29,394 nucleotides of DNA from Lachnoclostridium sp. UBA6558 (GTDB lineage Bacteria > Bacillota > Clostridia > Lachnospirales > Lachnospiraceae): the NCBI GenBank assembly GCA_002434335.1, contig DJJW01000011.1:1-29394 (forward strand). The letters are read 5' to 3'. Below the pieces are notes generated by a model. It did no database searches. It was not told where the DNA came from and was given only the letters and a program-made list of their open reading frames with translations. The position numbers and the translations under genes were made by a program. Shown in pieces: positions 1-7,436 of this stretch (its first letter is position 1; every line of letters begins with the position of its first letter).

Positions 1-90
1 AGATTAGATGAAATCAAAAAAGTGTGTAGTTTTGAAGATACAAATCGAATGAAAGACCGTGAAGGTCTTATAATAGAAGAGAACCTGTGA
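1..90 (+). CDS. 3' end of an unidentified gene (partial)
   Basis: Frame 1 is open from the first base to a TGA at 88-90 and gives 29 residues (RLDEIKKVCSFEDTNRMKDR, then EGLIIEENL). The mix of charged and hydrophobic residues looks like a real C-terminus. The stop codon lies inside the left arm of a strong terminator hairpin, which fits the end of a transcribed gene. The fragment is too short to assign to a family. The start and the rest of the gene are outside the window. Confidence 0.55.
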   Translation, partial: RLDEIKKVCSFEDTNRMKDREGLIIEENL

Positions 91-122
91 AACAGCTTAG
101 TAAGTTGGGGTCACAGGTTTTT
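82..122 (+). terminator. Rho-independent terminator of the upstream gene
   Basis: AACCTGTGA (82-90) pairs perfectly with TCACAGGTT (111-119), and the right arm runs into a T tract. The 20-nt loop is long, but the 9-bp arm is exact. The left arm contains the last codons and the stop codon of the partial gene. Confidence 0.8.
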
Positions 123-136
123 TGGTATACGCTTAT

Positions 137-203
137 AGATAATACATTACAATGGTAAGGCATGTGTCTGCATTCCTGATTGCGGTTCAAATCTGGTTGT
201 CTT
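137..203 (+). pseudogene. tRNA-Cys-like relic
   Basis: The stretch carries recognisable tRNA landmarks. There is a D-loop-like AATGGTAAGGC (151-161), a GTCTGCA segment like a tRNA-Cys anticodon loop (anticodon GCA), and a T-loop-like GGTTCAAATC (184-193). AGATAAT (137-143) can pair with GTTGTCT (196-202) if G-U pairs are allowed. The D stem, anticodon stem and T stem do not fold properly, and the segment after the anticodon is about 6 nt short relative to tRNA-Cys. It therefore looks like a decayed or deleted tRNA-Cys copy. Chance resemblance is possible. Confidence 0.4.
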
Positions 204-257
204 TTTAACGGACAAAATAAGAAGGTTGGTTAGTAAAATGATAAATGTCTTACTAGT

Positions 258-334
258 CTTGATAGAGCTTATGGTTTGCTAAGCGTGATAGCGCCTATGG
301 GCTGCTACTCTTGATAGAGCTTATAACTGCTTAG
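258..334. repeat. Three tandem imperfect copies of a 26-bp unit
   Basis: Units lie at 258-283, 284-309 and 310-334 (26, 26 and 25 bp). Each starts with a YTTGATAG/CGTGATAG-like core followed by AGCTTAT or CGCCTAT, and ends near TGCTA or TGCTTAG. Within a unit, GCTTA and TAAGC can form a small hairpin. There is no spacer between units and no open reading frame across them, so this is a tandem repeat and not a CRISPR array. Confidence 0.6.
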
Positions 335-836
335 CTGAAATGTTTTCTAATCTTATAGCTGTTGCAATTACTAAATGATTCTTCCTCAAAGACTTTTTGA
401 GTATTAATTTAATTACTACACATAAATATCTGGGATATATTTGATAAGTAGAATTAAGAAGAAAGTTATCAATAATGAATCATAAATTTAATGAATCATA
501 AATATTGACTAGTTTTTAATATCAGAATTTCAAATCCTAATGTACTGGTTTTTAATGTATCCATCATTTGGATTATATTCTGATTGGTATTTATTACACA
601 CTCTTTTCCGTAACGGAATACAGACAGATTAATACCAGGGAGCCAAATATCACAATCCATTTCATGATATTTTTGTATATCTTTTTATTCTTTACTATTA
701 AGGGTTATAATCTGAACAAAATAATAATTTATATATCACTTTTTATTGCGGATTAATAGATAAATATTACTAACTAATATGAAATAACAAGAATTACTGC
801 ACCTACAGTGGAAAGGATTGTTAAATAAAAGATTTA

Positions 837-865
837 TTTACAAAACAACATTAACGAAGTATAAT
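837..865 (+). promoter_or_regulatory. Promoter of rhaD
   Basis: A -35 box TTTACA (837-842) and a perfect -10 box TATAAT (860-865) are separated by 17 bp. Transcription would start near 872, leaving a leader of about 60 nt. No inverted repeat for a specific regulator was recognised around it. Confidence 0.8.
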
Positions 866-930
866 ATAACTATAAAACAACAAAATAAAAGGAAAGGAAA
901 GGGAAAACAACATAATCCCAATATAAATAT

Positions 931-1755
931 ATGAAAATATTAGATACCAAATTCGTTAAAGGATTTATAAAGATGGCAGATGACGGCTTTCAACAAGGCT
1001 GGCACGAAAGAAACGGAGGTAATCTTTCTTACCGTTTGAAGGAAGAAGAAGTTATGGAGGTCTTACCAAGACTTTCTAATAATGATGAGTGGCATAACAT
1101 TGGCACCAGTGTTCCGTTACTTGCAGGAGAATTCTTTCTTGTAACAGGAAGTGGGAAGTATTTTAGAAATATCAAGGTAGATCCGGAGGTTTGTATTACT
1201 ATTATAGAAATAAATGAAACCGGTGAAAAATACCGTATAAGATGGGGGTTAGCAGAAGGTGGAACTCCTACCAGTGAGCTTGCCACCCATTTGATGAACC
1301 ATGAAGTTAAAAAGGAAGCAACCGGCGGTAAGCACAGAGTTATTTATCATGCACATACTACCAATATTATTGCTTTGACCTTTGTATTACCTTTAAGTGA
1401 CAAGGTATTTACCAGAGAGTTATGGGAAGCAGCTACAGAGTGTCCTGTAGTGTTCCCAAGAGGTGTTGGTGTTGTACATTGGATGGTTCCCGGCGGAAGA
1501 GATATAGCGGTAGCAACCAGTGAATTAATGAAGAAATATGATGTAGCCATCTGGGCACACCATGGTATGTTCTGTTCCGGTGAAGATTTCGACTTAACCT
1601 TCGGTCTTATGCATACGGTTGAGAAATCTGCGGAAATACTGGTTAAGATATTTTCCATGTCCGGTAAGCGACAGACCATAACACCTGATAATTTCAGGGA
1701 TTTGGCTGAAGCCTTCAAAGTAGAACTTCCGGAAGAATTTTTATACGAAAAATAA
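931..1755 (+). CDS. rhaD: Rhamnulose-1-phosphate aldolase
   Basis: A class II, zinc-dependent aldolase that splits L-rhamnulose 1-phosphate into dihydroxyacetone phosphate and L-lactaldehyde in cytoplasmic L-rhamnose catabolism. The length (274 residues) equals that of E. coli RhaD. The N-terminus (FVKGFIK...GWHERNGGNLS) aligns with the E. coli enzyme as I remember it, which supports this ATG. Metal-site residues are in place: E116 in PTSE, H140 and H142 in YHAH, and H211 in WAHHG. The purine-rich ribosome-binding-like run (886-903) lies unusually far upstream, about 27 nt from the ATG. A later ATG at 973 has better spacing but would remove conserved residues. The gene stands alone behind its own promoter and is convergent with the next gene; no other rhamnose genes are in view. 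Confidence 0.93.
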   Translation: MKILDTKFVKGFIKMADDGFQQGWHERNGGNLSYRLKEEEVMEVLPRLSNNDEWHNIGTSVPLLAGEFFLVTGSGKYFRNIKVDPEVCITIIEINETGEKYRIRWGLAEGGTPTSELATHLMNHEVKKEATGGKHRVIYHAHTTNIIALTFVLPLSDKVFTRELWEAATECPVVFPRGVGVVHWMVPGGRDIAVATSELMKKYDVAIWAHHGMFCSGEDFDLTFGLMHTVEKSAEILVKIFSMSGKRQTITPDNFRDLAEAFKVELPEEFLYEK

Positions 1756-1757
1756 TT

Positions 1758-2576
1758 TTATTGCGGAATAAACTGATCAAATATAAAATAATCAAACCGG
1801 CTCCGGCTCAGCTCCAGGCTTTCCTGGCTTTTAATGGTCCAGGCAAAGGCCGGAGTTCGGTAGAAATGCTTACACAAAATCAAGGACAGCATATTCCTGT
1901 GCTTATAATTGTAGGATATAAAATCCGGTTTGGTTATAAAATTAAGCAGGAGATTCTGAAGAACAAAGTACAGGGAGAAGCTTCCTACTTCTTTATCTTT
2001 TATCAGGTTGCTTGCCAGCTGACCTCTTATTATGTCAGGCCGCTTACGTCTATACCAGAGCAGTACAAGGGGATTAAAAGATTCAATGCAGTACTTTCCA
2101 TTGTATTTTTCTAGCATAGGAGCTGTAACATCACACACAGAAGTATCTTGTAGTTCTACTTTAAATTCAACAATCAATGGTACTTTACCCTGGACCATAT
2201 CAAGAACCTCTTGCAGAGTTGGAATTCCTTCCTTGGATTGGTGAAGGTTGAGCTCCTTCAGTTCTTTTAAAGTTAACTCTCTTACTTTCTTATTAATATG
2301 GCACATTCTCTTGAGTGTAAAATCATGAAATACCACCGGTACATTATCTTTTGATAGTTGTACATCCATTTCAATTCCGTAATTGTTCTTAACAGCAAGC
2401 CTAAAGGCAGCCATAGAATTTTCCGGTACCTTGTCAGGGTCATTGTGCAGGCCTCTATGGGCATAATATGTTCCTTGAAACGGAGTGAAGTCTTTTCTGC
2501 GAAACAATTTCGGCATTATAGCCATCAGGTATAGCAGAATCACCACTACCGGTATCAGACATAAATAAATCAACAT
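1758..2576 (-). CDS. Membrane-anchored glycerophosphodiester phosphodiesterase
   Basis: A GDPD-family enzyme expected to hydrolyse glycerophosphodiesters to sn-glycerol 3-phosphate and an alcohol. The predicted 272-residue protein begins with one hydrophobic segment (about residues 3-22), followed by a TIM-barrel GDPD domain. The family motifs are visible: H40-R41 in the YAHRG box, PENS at 51-54, E69-x-D71 in IEMDVQ, and H84 in VFHD. I chose the ATG at 2576 because TGGAGG lies 5 nt upstream on the minus strand; the frame extends 15 codons further but without such a site. The gene ends 2 bp from the stop of rhaD. No glp genes are adjacent, so a role in phospholipid-headgroup or teichoic-acid glycerol salvage is inferred only. 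Confidence 0.88.
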   Translation of the reverse strand: MLIYLCLIPVVVILLYLMAIMPKLFRRKDFTPFQGTYYAHRGLHNDPDKVPENSMAAFRLAVKNNYGIEMDVQLSKDNVPVVFHDFTLKRMCHINKKVRELTLKELKELNLHQSKEGIPTLQEVLDMVQGKVPLIVEFKVELQDTSVCDVTAPMLEKYNGKYCIESFNPLVLLWYRRKRPDIIRGQLASNLIKDKEVGSFSLYFVLQNLLLNFITKPDFISYNYKHRNMLSLILCKHFYRTPAFAWTIKSQESLELSRSRFDYFIFDQFIPQ

Positions 2577-2785
2577 AATTTCCTCCAGGACTAACATTTT
2601 GATAGAATACAATAGTCTCAAATATTATAACACCCTATCAACCAGGCTACAATCCTAACAGAAATAATTTTACAATTATTTAAAGCTGAATTATAAACAG
2701 TTATTTTACATGGTTTTATCTAAAAAAGAATAAACCCGATTACAAATCATATATTTAAATAAGTTTAGTAAGAGGGAAAATAACT

Positions 2786-4495
2786 TTGGACCAAAATTGC
2801 AGGGATTGGATAATAGGGGAAGAATACAGCGATTTTATTTTTGAATATAGAAGAGATATTAATACCTTAGCTTCAATCCCCAATATCTGTTATAACATTA
2901 TAAATGAAACATATGCCGCCGTCTATATGCCAACAACAGCAGTATCAACCAATGATTTGATGCATTCTTATGGTTATGGTATCTTTCCCAATCTATACGG
3001 CTTAATGGATGTTAGCAGTTTGGAGGCCTCAGGGGTTGTACGAGTGAGGAATGTTCCTAATCTTGCTCTTAATGGGGAAGGCGTTCTTATTGGAATTGTA
3101 GATACCGGAATTGACTACACACATGAAGCCTTTCGAAACGCAGATGGGACTACCAGGATTGCATCAATCTGGGATCAGACAATACAAAGCGGAGCATTCC
3201 CGGATACCTATTATTACGGAACAGAATATAGCAGAGAACAGCTAAATGAGGCACTGGCAAATGCCGATCCAAGGTCCATAGTACCGACAACGGATGAATT
3301 AGGACATGGTACATTTATGGCTGGAATTGCTGCCGGTACCCCGAATCTTCAAAATAATTTCTCTGGTGTGGTACCAATGTCTGATCTTGTTGTAGTGAAA
3401 TTAAAGCAGGCAAAGCAAAGTTCTAAAGATTTTTTCCGTGTTCCGGCAGATGCAGTAAGTTATCAGGAAAATGATATTATGTTTGGCATACGTTATTTGG
3501 TGGAGGTGGCTCGCAGACTTTCTAAACCGATAGCAATATGTATTGGGCTTGGAACGTCACAAGGGTCCCATGACGGGAGAGGAGCATTGGCAAGCTATGT
3601 TTCTGTATTAGCAGATCTTCCGGGTATTGTAATATCCATAGCAGCAGGAAATGAAGGAAATTCGGGTCATCATTTTAAAGGAGTCATAAATAGAGGCGGA
3701 GATCAGACGAATATGGTAGAGCTTAGGGTTGGTCCTAGTGTAACGGGATTTTCCATGCAGCTATGGGGAAATGCTCCTGGAACGTTCTCTATTGATATTT
3801 TATCTCCCACAGGAGAGTACATACCCAGAATACCTGCAAGAATTGGTGAATCCAGAGAAATTCGTTTTATATTTGAAGAAACAGTTATTTTTGTTGATTA
3901 TTTTCTACTGGAAACCCAAACCGGTGATCAGCTTATACTTATAAATTTTGACAGACCCACAGAGGGTATCTGGCGCTTCAAGGTATATTCCAGCGGGGAT
4001 TTGAATTCGGAATTTAATATATGGCTGCCGATTAGAGACTTTATTGGCACAGAGACGTATTTTACTCAGCCAGATCCCTTCATTACCATAACATCCCCGG
4101 GAAATACAGTTATACCAATAATAGTAACAGCCTATGACCATACGAACAACAGCCTGTTTCTTCCGGCAGGGAGAGGCTTCACACGGCTGGGTGCCATAAA
4201 TCCAAGTCTTGCTGCCCCTGGAGTGAATCTGATAGGGCCGGAGCCAGGAGGTACCTACGGAAGAAGATCCGGAACCAGCCTGGCGGCAGCCCATACAGCA
4301 GGCATAACTGCAATGTTACTTCAATGGGGGATACAAACAGGTTATTATTCGCAGCTTGACAGTGTTGAAATCAAGAACCTGCTAATAAGAGGTGCCAGAA
4401 GAGATCCTAATAATACCTATCCTAACAGAGAATGGGGATACGGTATTATTGATATCTATAATACGTTTATAAGCCTAAGGGGAGAACCAGGATAG
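2786..4495 (+). CDS. Csp-like subtilisin family (S8) serine protease
   Basis: A 569-residue S8 peptidase resembling clostridial Csp proteins, which in Clostridium process the cortex hydrolase SleC at germination. The catalytic set is complete: D106 in IVDTGID, H174 in LGHGTFMAG, oxyanion N289 in AAGNEG, and S498 in SGTSLAAAHTAG. A long insertion with a jelly-roll-like character (about residues 300-450) lies between N289 and S498, as in Csp proteins. The first 80 or so residues look like a Csp prodomain rather than a signal peptide. Translation probably starts at TTG, with AGAGGG about 9 nt upstream. No sleC or other germination gene is next to it, so the germination role is family-based inference; Lachnospiraceae often carry several such paralogues. 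Confidence 0.85.
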   Translation: MDQNCRDWIIGEEYSDFIFEYRRDINTLASIPNICYNIINETYAAVYMPTTAVSTNDLMHSYGYGIFPNLYGLMDVSSLEASGVVRVRNVPNLALNGEGVLIGIVDTGIDYTHEAFRNADGTTRIASIWDQTIQSGAFPDTYYYGTEYSREQLNEALANADPRSIVPTTDELGHGTFMAGIAAGTPNLQNNFSGVVPMSDLVVVKLKQAKQSSKDFFRVPADAVSYQENDIMFGIRYLVEVARRLSKPIAICIGLGTSQGSHDGRGALASYVSVLADLPGIVISIAAGNEGNSGHHFKGVINRGGDQTNMVELRVGPSVTGFSMQLWGNAPGTFSIDILSPTGEYIPRIPARIGESREIRFIFEETVIFVDYFLLETQTGDQLILINFDRPTEGIWRFKVYSSGDLNSEFNIWLPIRDFIGTETYFTQPDPFITITSPGNTVIPIIVTAYDHTNNSLFLPAGRGFTRLGAINPSLAAPGVNLIGPEPGGTYGRRSGTSLAAAHTAGITAMLLQWGIQTGYYSQLDSVEIKNLLIRGARRDPNNTYPNREWGYGIIDIYNTFISLRGEPG

Positions 4496-4510
4496 AGGGA
4501 GTGCAGAGGA

Positions 4511-4936
4511 TTATTCATCTGCCTTCCTTTTTTTCCAATTGTTGAAAATATCAAAGACTTCAGGATAATCTCTTTTAAGAGAAACTGGCTTAAAGGAATT
4601 ATTCAGGAAACAGTGTTCAGTTTCTCCTGTTGAATATGTAACTTTGTTCTCCGTATCTGTAATGGTATAGGTAATCGACATTTTAATACCATTAAAAGAG
4701 CTTATGACAGAATGTATAAGAATATTATTGTTAAAACGTACAGGCTGTTTATAAACACAGGATATGTTTAGAACCGGGATCATAATACCTAATTGTTCAA
4801 GGGCAGCATAACTTAACCCCATCTGCTCCATATAGTCAATGCGTGCTTCTTCAAACCAGCGAAGATAATTCGAATGGTGAATGATACCCATCTGGTCTGT
4901 TTCATAATATTGGGCTTTTCTTGCATAAGGTTTCAT
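4511..4936 (-). CDS. Acyl-CoA thioesterase, YbgC/4HBT family
   Basis: A 141-residue single-domain hotdog protein, the normal length for the family. The N-terminal signature YETDQMGIIHHSNYLRWFEE carries the catalytic aspartate (D14) and the H-x-x-Y/N-Y-L-R-W-FEEAR pattern of 4-hydroxybenzoyl-CoA thioesterase relatives. It should hydrolyse a cytoplasmic acyl-CoA thioester; the substrate cannot be read from the sequence. It converges on the Csp-like protease with a 15-bp gap. An AAAGGAAAGG run lies upstream at a rather long spacing of about 15 nt, so the start is supported mainly by the position of the conserved N-terminus. Confidence 0.88.
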   Translation of the reverse strand: MKPYARKAQYYETDQMGIIHHSNYLRWFEEARIDYMEQMGLSYAALEQLGIMIPVLNISCVYKQPVRFNNNILIHSVISSFNGIKMSITYTITDTENKVTYSTGETEHCFLNNSFKPVSLKRDYPEVFDIFNNWKKRKADE

Positions 4937-5120
4937 AAGCTTGATAAGTATCCTTTCCTTTTATTATTTGTAAATCGTAACACAGTTGATACACAATAAC
5001 AAGTCATGTCTTCTTTACAACGCTTAAGTATCCTGGGGAATTTCGGAAATTAAGTAGAAATGGCAGTATCCAAATATAGTACAAGAGGTATTACAAATAT
5101 TTGGTAATAATAGAATAGTG

Positions 5121-5149
5121 TTTACATTTCAAAAAAAATGTGATAAAAT
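5121..5149 (+). promoter_or_regulatory. Promoter of the c-di-GMP riboswitch transcript
   Basis: TTTACA (5121-5126) and TAAAAT (5144-5149) are separated by 17 bp. Transcription would start near 5156, a short distance before the riboswitch, as expected for a leader RNA. Confidence 0.75.
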
Positions 5150-5179
5150 CTATAACAGTAAAAAAAGTGATAACGGCAA

Positions 5180-5278
5180 TACGTTGGTTTCAACGAAAAA
5201 GGCAAACCTGTTGAAAAGCAGGGACGCAAAACTATAGGGTCTTCCTGAGTAAACTTCATCAGATGACAGCCAGTTTCC
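5180..5278 (+). ncRNA. Cyclic-di-GMP-I riboswitch (GEMM-I)
   Basis: The conserved GEMM-I elements appear in order. GGCAAACC (5201-5208) is followed by a stem CCTGTT/AGCAGG capped by a GAAA tetraloop. Then comes GGGACGCAAA (5221-5230), ACTATAGGG (5231-5239), and GACAGCCAGTTTCC (5265-5278) closing the second helix. The tetraloop and the GACGCAAA core are hallmarks of this class. Downstream, GGAGATC (5282-5288) followed by seven T could pair with GGTCTTC (5238-5244) to form a terminator that competes with the aptamer. The same GGAG could instead act as a ribosome binding site. The outer ends of the aptamer are approximate. Confidence 0.88.
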
Positions 5279-5295
5279 GAAGGAGATCTTTTTTT

Positions 5296-5316
5296 ATGCA
5301 AATTTGTGTTAACTAA
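5296..5316 (+). CDS. Possible 6-residue leader ORF after the riboswitch
   Basis: ATG at 5296 follows AGGAG (5281-5285) by 10 nt and encodes only MQICVN before TAA. It is the first start codon after the aptamer, so a riboswitch acting on translation would act here. It may be a leader peptide, or the remnant of a decayed target gene. Another tiny frame (ATG at 5359, 17 residues, AGGA 8 nt upstream) lies further on. I cannot tell whether either is translated. Confidence 0.2.
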   Translation: MQICVN

Positions 5317-5380
5317 CATTGATGAGGGTGAGTAGTTAAACGATACAGGATAATGCTTATGGGGAGTGAGCATATTTGGA

Positions 5381-5414
5381 GATTATGTCAGCGAATAATT
5401 GAGCTGTCATAATC
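5381..5414 (+). other. Strong stem-loop downstream of the riboswitch
   Basis: GATTATG (5381-5387) pairs exactly with CATAATC (5408-5414), and CAG (5389-5391) pairs with CTG (5404-5406) inside it, leaving a T-T mismatch. A smaller hairpin, ATGCTTA/TGAGCAT, precedes it at 5353-5373. Neither is followed by a T tract, so they are not ordinary terminators. They suggest the riboswitch transcript is structured and may be a non-coding RNA. Confidence 0.5.
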
Positions 5415-5541
5415 TCTTATCCAGTATAAGCAATAATTTACAGAAAACGGGGTATAATATGTCAGGTATTGCAGGTATAATATGCATTCCGCATAAACAA
5501 TTTGAATAATTAAAAAAAATAAAAAAATTATAAAAAAGTAC

Positions 5542-5570
5542 TTGCCTTTTGTTATTTTATGAGTTATAAT
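5542..5570 (+). promoter_or_regulatory. Promoter of tRNA-Gln
   Basis: TTGCCT (5542-5547) and TATAAT (5565-5570) are spaced by 17 bp, with the predicted start near 5577, about 44 nt before the mature tRNA. Confidence 0.7.
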
Positions 5571-5620
5571 ATCATTCGTGGCTGACACAGTGGATGTTAG
5601 AAAAACACAAAAAAGAATAT

Positions 5621-5692
5621 TGGGCTATCGCCAAACGGTAAGGCACTGGACTCTGACTCCAGCATCTCAAGGTTCGAATCCTTGTAGCCCAG
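5621..5692 (+). tRNA. tRNA-Gln (anticodon CUG)
   Basis: A full cloverleaf can be drawn. The acceptor stem is TGGGCTA/TAGCCCA with discriminator G at 5692. The D arm is GCC/GGC, and the anticodon stem CTGGA/TCCAG encloses the loop CTCTGAC. The T arm is CAAGG-TTCGAAT-CCTTG. The anticodon CTG reads the glutamine codon CAG. The CCA end is not encoded (GCT follows). It has its own promoter and terminator and no neighbouring tRNA. Confidence 0.95.
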
Positions 5693-5701
5693 CTCTTAGA
5701 A

Positions 5702-5730
5702 ATGAGTATCTCATGATACTCATTTTTTTA
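5702..5730 (+). terminator. Terminator of the tRNA-Gln transcript
   Basis: ATGAGTATC (5702-5710) pairs perfectly with GATACTCAT (5715-5723) around a TCAT loop and is followed by a run of T. Confidence 0.85.
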
Positions 5731-5809
5731 TGTTTAGAAATAAGAATCAGAATTCTTTTCTGGCATTTGAAATTACAAAATGAAGAAAGAAAACTGAATT
5801 TTAGAAACC

Positions 5810-5844
5810 TGTTCGTGTACAGTAGGATTAGTTGTTTGTGTACA
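5810..5844 (+). promoter_or_regulatory. Direct repeat, candidate LytTR-regulator binding site
   Basis: TGTTCGTGTACA (5810-5821) and TGTTTGTGTACA (5833-5844) differ at one base and start 23 bp apart, so both lie on about the same face of the helix. LytTR regulators such as AgrA and ComE bind paired direct repeats spaced about two turns apart. A TATAAT box (5890-5895) with a poor -35 (TAAATA) lies downstream, as expected of an activated promoter. Autoregulation of the following two-component operon is inferred. Confidence 0.5.
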
Positions 5845-5947
5845 TACAGTAATATTGGCCTTGTTGTAAATATAAGGAAAATATGTTAATATAATAATTG
5901 GAAACTCCACAAGCTATCAGGTTATAAGTAGAAAGAAGGTTGAATAA

Positions 5948-6667
5948 ATGTTCCATATAGCCATATGTGATGATCAACAATATATCTGTTCGGAAATTGA
6001 ACAGATAATTTTAAATTATACAAAAGCGAACTTAAATGAGATAGAAGTAGATATTTATTATACGGGAGAAGAGCTCTGTCAATTTATGAAGGCGGGAGAG
6101 GTATACGATTTAATATTTTTGGATATTGAATTAAGAAATATCAATGGCGTTGAAGTTGGCAGGACAATCAGGGATGAGATGAAGAATGACTTGGTACAGA
6201 TCGTCTACATCTCGGGAAAAGACAATTATTATCTGGAATTATTTGAGGTCAGGCCTATGCATTTTCTGCATAAACCATTAAAGCCTGAAAAGATAATAAA
6301 GGACATTAATAAGGCCATGGAATTGTCAGGAAAACTCAATAACTTCTATACATACAAGCAAAATCATAAGGTCTGCAAAATACCGATAAAAGACATCCTG
6401 TATTTTGAATCGGACAATAGAAGAGTTAAAATAATTACGGCATTTTCTGAAATCTATTTTTACGCCAGTTTGGAGGAAGTGTTTTTAGAGGTGGAAAAAC
6501 ACCGATTCCTGTATATCCACAAATCCTATATTGTTAATTATGCCCATATAACGAAATTCGGCCATAAGGAAATAGTAATGACCAACCATACAATTCTTCC
6601 AATCAGTCAGCAAAGGCGGAAGCAAGTCCTTGAACAGCAGCTGCTATATGAGAGAGAGGTGATGTAA
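5948..6667 (+). CDS. LytTR-family response regulator
   Basis: A 239-residue cytoplasmic response regulator of the AgrA/ComE/VirR type. The receiver domain (about 1-125) has the acidic pair D8-D9, the phosphorylated aspartate D59 in LIFLDIEL and K109 in LHKPLK. The C-terminal LytTR DNA-binding domain runs from about 140 to 235 (YFESDNRRVKI, FLYIHKSYIVN). The start has GAAGG about 9 nt upstream. The kinase gene begins at the base after its stop codon, so the two are translationally coupled. A 23-bp-spaced direct repeat upstream suggests self-control. The signal is unknown: no agrB, agrD or peptide gene is adjacent. Confidence 0.92.
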   Translation: MFHIAICDDQQYICSEIEQIILNYTKANLNEIEVDIYYTGEELCQFMKAGEVYDLIFLDIELRNINGVEVGRTIRDEMKNDLVQIVYISGKDNYYLELFEVRPMHFLHKPLKPEKIIKDINKAMELSGKLNNFYTYKQNHKVCKIPIKDILYFESDNRRVKIITAFSEIYFYASLEEVFLEVEKHRFLYIHKSYIVNYAHITKFGHKEIVMTNHTILPISQQRRKQVLEQQLLYEREVM

Positions 6668-7402
6668 ATGGGGGTTATATTATATAATGCAATCTATATC
6701 CTTATCATTATGTTCCTAACATATATCGTATTTCGTTATATGGGTATTTTGTTTCAAAGAAATGAAAGGGATAGATATCATGAAATAAATAATTATTATG
6801 AACGTCAATTTGAACTAATGAAGACTACCCTGGTTAATACAAGGGCCTTTCACCACGACTTGCAGAATCATCTGTCCATCATTCATTCCTTATCAGAGGG
6901 CGGTGAGATGGAGAAATTAAAGGAATACTTATCGGAATTGTTAGAGGAGAACGAGGATATATATCACTATACTCATTCAGGAAATGTTGTTATTGACAGT
7001 ATCATGAATTTTAAACTCCAGGAAGCTGGAAATAAAGGAGTTTGTATTGCTGCAGAACTATATGTACCGGAACAGCTGCCGGTAAAATCCAGTGATCTTA
7101 CGGTTATATTGGGTAATTTGATGGATAATGCCATACAGGCCAGTGTTTACTTAAAGAAAGGGGAAAGAATCATCGAAGCAGCTATCCGCTATGATAAAGG
7201 CAGACTGATAATTGATATCAAAAATCGGTATGACAACCTGCTTCTGTATGAAAAGGGAAAACTGGTAACTACAAAGGAGGATAAGAAAATCCATGGAGTA
7301 GGTCTTGCAAATGTAAAAACTGTAGTTGAGCGATATGGAGGGATTCTTAAACTGGAACATGCAGGAGGTATTTTTAGAGCCTCAGCACTGCTTTTCATTT
7401 AA
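6668..7402 (+). CDS. Minimal GHKL sensor histidine kinase
   Basis: A 244-residue AgrC/CitA-type kinase and partner of the LytTR regulator. It has a single transmembrane segment (about residues 5-28). The phosphoacceptor region is FHHDLQNHLS (H62/H63), and a GHKL ATPase domain follows with the N box LGNLMDNAIQAS (N150, N154) and the glycine-rich loop HGVGLANVK. Typical AgrC-like kinases have five to seven membrane segments, so the sensor part here is almost absent. The signal may come through another protein or from the membrane itself. Its ATG directly abuts the regulator's TAA, with a GAGAGAGG stretch upstream. Confidence 0.9.
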   Translation: MGVILYNAIYILIIMFLTYIVFRYMGILFQRNERDRYHEINNYYERQFELMKTTLVNTRAFHHDLQNHLSIIHSLSEGGEMEKLKEYLSELLEENEDIYHYTHSGNVVIDSIMNFKLQEAGNKGVCIAAELYVPEQLPVKSSDLTVILGNLMDNAIQASVYLKKGERIIEAAIRYDKGRLIIDIKNRYDNLLLYEKGKLVTTKEDKKIHGVGLANVKTVVERYGGILKLEHAGGIFRASALLFI

Positions 7403-7436
7403 ATTTTAATAAAAGAGTTTGTTTATTACAAAAACC

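Larger units (their letters stand above)
122..859. other. AT-rich intergenic stretch
   Basis: About 740 bp with no convincing gene. It holds the tRNA-like relic and the 26-bp tandem repeat. The only sizeable open frame, at 568-756 on the plus strand, would start with TTG and has no ribosome binding site. From 340 to 830 I see only AT-rich sequence, including a duplicated ATGAATCATAAAT motif near 475-505. Confidence 0.6.

Noticed and set aside
258..334. CRISPR array
   Set aside because: The units abut without spacers and differ from each other; no cas genes are present.
568..756. 62-residue plus-strand open frame in the AT-rich region
   Set aside because: It would start with TTG without a ribosome binding site, and its composition reflects AT-rich DNA.
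5122..5588. Minus-strand open frames opposite the riboswitch
   Set aside because: They are complementary to conserved riboswitch and promoter elements and show no protein family features.
5578..5889. 103-residue open frame over the tRNA
   Set aside because: It runs through tRNA-Gln and its terminator and has no ribosome binding site.
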